Below the pieces are notes generated by a model. That model did no database searches and was not told where the DNA came from. It saw nothing but the letters and a program-made list of their open reading frames with translations. Both the position numbers and the translations under genes were made by a program. Source: an uncultured Duodenibacillus sp. (lineage in GTDB: Bacteria; Pseudomonadota; Gammaproteobacteria; Burkholderiales; Burkholderiaceae_F). Taken from it: a DNA stretch of 64,000 bases. Below are positions 61,838 through 64,000 of the stretch, in pieces. The stretch is taken from contig CALXQK010000005.1 in NCBI GenBank assembly GCA_944390745.1, positions 1 to 64,000 of the forward strand. The letters are read 5' to 3'. Every line of letters starts with the position of its first letter. Within the stretch, counting starts at the first letter, position 1.

Positions 61838-62494
61838 TTGAATCGCGTTTATCCTCATCCCTTCTTTGCCCGTGAAGGCTGGCCCTTCATTGCCATCGCC
61901 CTGATTCTGGCGCTCATCGTGCAGATCGCGGTCGGCGGCATTCTTGCCTTCATCTTCTGGGTGCTCTTCATCATCGTGGCGCAGTTCTTCCGCGATCCCG
62001 CCCGTGAGATGCCCCGCGAGGAGGATGCTGTGGTCTCTCCCGTGGATGGCCGCGTGATCAAGATCGAGGAGACGATCTGCCCCTACACGGGCGAGCAGAC
62101 CAAGCTCGTGTCGATCTTCATGAATCTGTTCAACGTGCACAGCCAGAAGTCGCCCGTCTCGGGCCGCATCGAGAAGATCGAGTATTTCCCCGGAAAGTTT
62201 CTCAACGCCTCCGTGGAAAAGGCCTCTGAGTTGAACGAGCGCAATGCGGTGACGGTCACCACCCGGGCCGGCGACAGGGTCTGCTTCGTGCAGATCGCAG
62301 GCCTTGTGGCGCGCCGCATCCTCTGCTACAAGCTCGTGGGCGAGGAGATTGCGCGCGGCGAGCGCTACGGCTTCATCCGCTTCGGCTCGCGCGTGGATTT
62401 GTACCTGCCGATGCACGCCGAGATCTGCGTGACGATCGGCGAGAAGACCACGGGCGTGGAGACGGTTGTGGCGCGCCTGCCGCAGGCCGGCTGA
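61838..62494 (+). CDS. psd: Phosphatidylserine decarboxylase, short form
   Basis: A 218-residue pyruvoyl-dependent decarboxylase that makes phosphatidylethanolamine. It has an N-terminal membrane segment (WPFIAIALILALIVQIAVGG), SPVDGRVIKIE, FMNLFNVHSQKSPVSG and the self-cleavage site FGSRVD near residue 190 (the Ser becomes the pyruvoyl group). The start is TTG 61838, with GGAGA about ten bases before it, so translation may be modest. pssA follows. Confidence 0.92.
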   Translation: MNRVYPHPFFAREGWPFIAIALILALIVQIAVGGILAFIFWVLFIIVAQFFRDPAREMPREEDAVVSPVDGRVIKIEETICPYTGEQTKLVSIFMNLFNVHSQKSPVSGRIEKIEYFPGKFLNASVEKASELNERNAVTVTTRAGDRVCFVQIAGLVARRILCYKLVGEEIARGERYGFIRFGSRVDLYLPMHAEICVTIGEKTTGVETVVARLPQAG

Positions 62495-62680
62495 GAGGGG
62501 CGCCGGGGCCCGCAGAGGCGCTCTGACGGGGCGCTGCCCGCGGCTTGAGCGCGGCAGGCTCCGGAATGTTTTATTTTTCGACAGACTTCAAGAACCAAAA
62601 AAACTTCAGTCGCCGCCGGCGGCGCTGTGCACAAGCACGCCAGCCGGAGAGGGCGCTTTTCCTCTGGAGTTCAAGACATC

Positions 62681-63607
62681 ATGGCCAAGCCTCGCATCCG
62701 GCGCCGTCCCGCGCGCCAGCGCATGATCGAAGCCGGACGGCGCAAGATCGACACCGTCCGCACGCACGGACTGTTTGTTCTTCCCAACCTGTTTACGACC
62801 GCGTCGCTTTTCTGCGCGCTGCTGGCAATCATCCACTCGATGGATCAGCACTTCGGCTTTGCCGCGCTCATGATCCTGCTGTCGATGGTCTTTGACGGCA
62901 TGGACGGGCGCGTGGCGCGTCTGACGCACACGCAAAGCCAGTTCGGCGAGCAGTTCGACTCGCTTGCCGACATGACGGCCTTCGGCGTCGTGCCCGCGCT
63001 TGTGATGTACAAGTTCTGCCTCTTCGAGCTGGGCTCCCTGGGGTGGGCGGCGGCCTTCATCTACTGCCTGTGCGCGGGCATCCGGCTTGCGCGCTTCAAC
63101 TGCAACATCGGCGTCGTTGACAAGCGCTTCTTCCAGGGGCTTCCGAGTCCGGCCGCAGCCGCGCTTCTGGCCGGCTTCGTGTGGCTTGTGGTCGACAACA
63201 AGATGCCCGTCTTCGTGCTCGATCATCTGGCGGTGATCGCGTTTGTGCTGACGCTCTACTCGGGACTCACGATGGTGTGCAATGCGCCGTTTTTCTCGGG
63301 CAAGGCGAAGATGAGTCTCAAGAACGTCCCCTTCTGGGTGATCGTCGTTGCAGCCATCGTCTTCATCGTCGTCTCGAGCAATCCGTCGCTGGCGGTCTTC
63401 GTGCTCTTTTGCATTTATGCGATCAGCGGATACGCCTACCAGCTCTATCTCTTTATCGTCGACAAGCCCAATCCCGTGGTGCCCGCCAAGAAGGAGCCTC
63501 TGCCCGAGCCCGGCAGCGCCTCGCTTGAAAAGACGCAGATGAGCGCCCGGGCGCAGGAGTCGGCGGGACAGAAGAGCCCGGATGACCAGAACGCCTCGGC
63601 CGGCTGA
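62681..63607 (+). CDS. pssA: CDP-diacylglycerol-serine O-phosphatidyltransferase
   Basis: A 308-residue membrane enzyme making phosphatidylserine from CDP-diacylglycerol and serine. The CDP-alcohol phosphotransferase motif DGMDGRVAR...G..FDSLAD is complete near residues 88-113, with about eight membrane helices. A hydrophilic tail of roughly 40 residues is unusual but low complexity. GGAG precedes ATG 62681. It supplies the substrate of Psd encoded just upstream. Confidence 0.93.
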   Translation: MAKPRIRRRPARQRMIEAGRRKIDTVRTHGLFVLPNLFTTASLFCALLAIIHSMDQHFGFAALMILLSMVFDGMDGRVARLTHTQSQFGEQFDSLADMTAFGVVPALVMYKFCLFELGSLGWAAAFIYCLCAGIRLARFNCNIGVVDKRFFQGLPSPAAAALLAGFVWLVVDNKMPVFVLDHLAVIAFVLTLYSGLTMVCNAPFFSGKAKMSLKNVPFWVIVVAAIVFIVVSSNPSLAVFVLFCIYAISGYAYQLYLFIVDKPNPVVPAKKEPLPEPGSASLEKTQMSARAQESAGQKSPDDQNASAG

Positions 63608-63731
63608 CAGGCAAGGCGGCCGGGTCCGGGCGGACTCGGGATGAGTCCTGCATCCTTTTTTTGCGGCAGACATTGAGCTCTCAATTGGGCAATGGGGGCA
63701 ATGGCTGCCGCCAGTTTTTTGGAGATCGAAA

Positions 63732-64000
63732 ATGTTTGCCTTTGCTCCCTGTGCGCAGAGCGTGGTGCCCGTGGCCGGCGCGCCCGACGTTCTTTTCCCG
63801 GTGCACCGCATCTACTGCGTGGGCCGCAACTACGCCGAGCACGATCTTGAGATGGGCGGAAGCGGCCGCGGCACGCCCTGCTTTTTTGCCAAGCCTGCCG
63901 ATGCCGTCGTTCCCATTGACTGCAGGAAGCCGGCGCAGGTCGACTATCCGGGAATGACCAGCAACCTTCAGCATGAGGTGGAGCTCGTGATTGCCATCGG
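63732..64000 (+). CDS. Fumarylacetoacetate hydrolase-family protein, 3' partial
   Basis: The frame is open to the window end (89 full codons seen). YCVGRNYAEHD, FFAKPADAVV and HEVELVIAI are the FAH-family blocks, including the first metal-ligand Glu in HEVEL. These enzymes hydrolyse or hydrate/decarboxylate acyl pyruvates. GGAG and ATG 63732 give a good start. The substrate cannot be told from this portion. Confidence 0.8.
   Translation, partial: MFAFAPCAQSVVPVAGAPDVLFPVHRIYCVGRNYAEHDLEMGGSGRGTPCFFAKPADAVVPIDCRKPAQVDYPGMTSNLQHEVELVIAI

Noticed and set aside
1..64000. CRISPR arrays
   Set aside because: No regularly spaced direct repeats and no cas genes were seen on reading both strands.

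Overview
The window looks like the chromosome of a gut-type betaproteobacterium, most probably a Sutterellaceae relative (Burkholderiales). This is an inference. It rests on the GC-rich third positions of the core genes, BamC directly behind dapA, a short phosphatidylserine decarboxylase followed by pssA, exported FMN/FAD fumarate-reductase-like flavoproteins, a betaproteobacterial type of H-NS protein and a UMF1-type transporter. No 16S rRNA gene is present, so the species cannot be fixed.

Region 1 (1 to about 19,960) is an integrated mobile island ending at the 3' end of tRNA-Ser(GCU). Bases 1-6139 are a plasmid/ICE-like backbone: a replication protein cut by the window edge, a DnaC-like helicase loader, ParA, ParB, a MobC-like protein, a Rha-type regulator and small unknown proteins. 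Between the MobC and Rha parts lies a compact RNA locus: a promoter-terminator unit of about 95 nt and a structured rha leader, each showing the same nine-base hairpin loop. A palindrome cluster (6151-6283) marks the edge of the cargo. The cargo (6531-14419) is clearly AT-richer. It is one minus-strand operon of serine recombinase, hsdM, hsdS, hsdR, a CD-NTase/OAS-like nucleotidyltransferase and a DUF6602-like protein with a PD-(D/E)xK-like pattern. A GC-rich mcrBC pair and a P4-type integrase follow.

Region 2 (20,000-31,700) carries respiration and metal genes: an exported flavoprotein with altered catalytic residues, two cupins (one a lipoprotein), an NTF2-like protein, a nickel ABC transporter nikA-B-C-DE with divergent nikR, and a periphery amidohydrolase.

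Region 3 (31,900-40,300) is the macromolecular synthesis cluster rpsU-yqeY-dnaG-rpoD. It is split by a second exported fumarate-reductase-like flavoprotein and about 800 bp without a recognisable gene. RpoD has an Ala/Lys-rich extension of about 320 residues.

Region 4 (40,700-64,000) is mostly housekeeping: a Kef-type antiporter, NfeD and SPFH proteins, three tandem diverged paralogues of unknown function, a UMF1 transporter, an iron-type alcohol dehydrogenase, a TadA with a long N-terminal extension, an LD-carboxypeptidase, a hybrid histidine kinase with a convergent LuxR regulator, a Dus enzyme, H-NS, Dps with OxyR-like sites, an SDR, accD, dapA-bamC, DUF805, SlyD, psd-pssA and the start of a fumarylacetoacetase-family gene. 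The strongest candidates for something new are the nucleotidyltransferase/DUF6602 pair, the twin-loop RNA locus and the tandem paralogue array.
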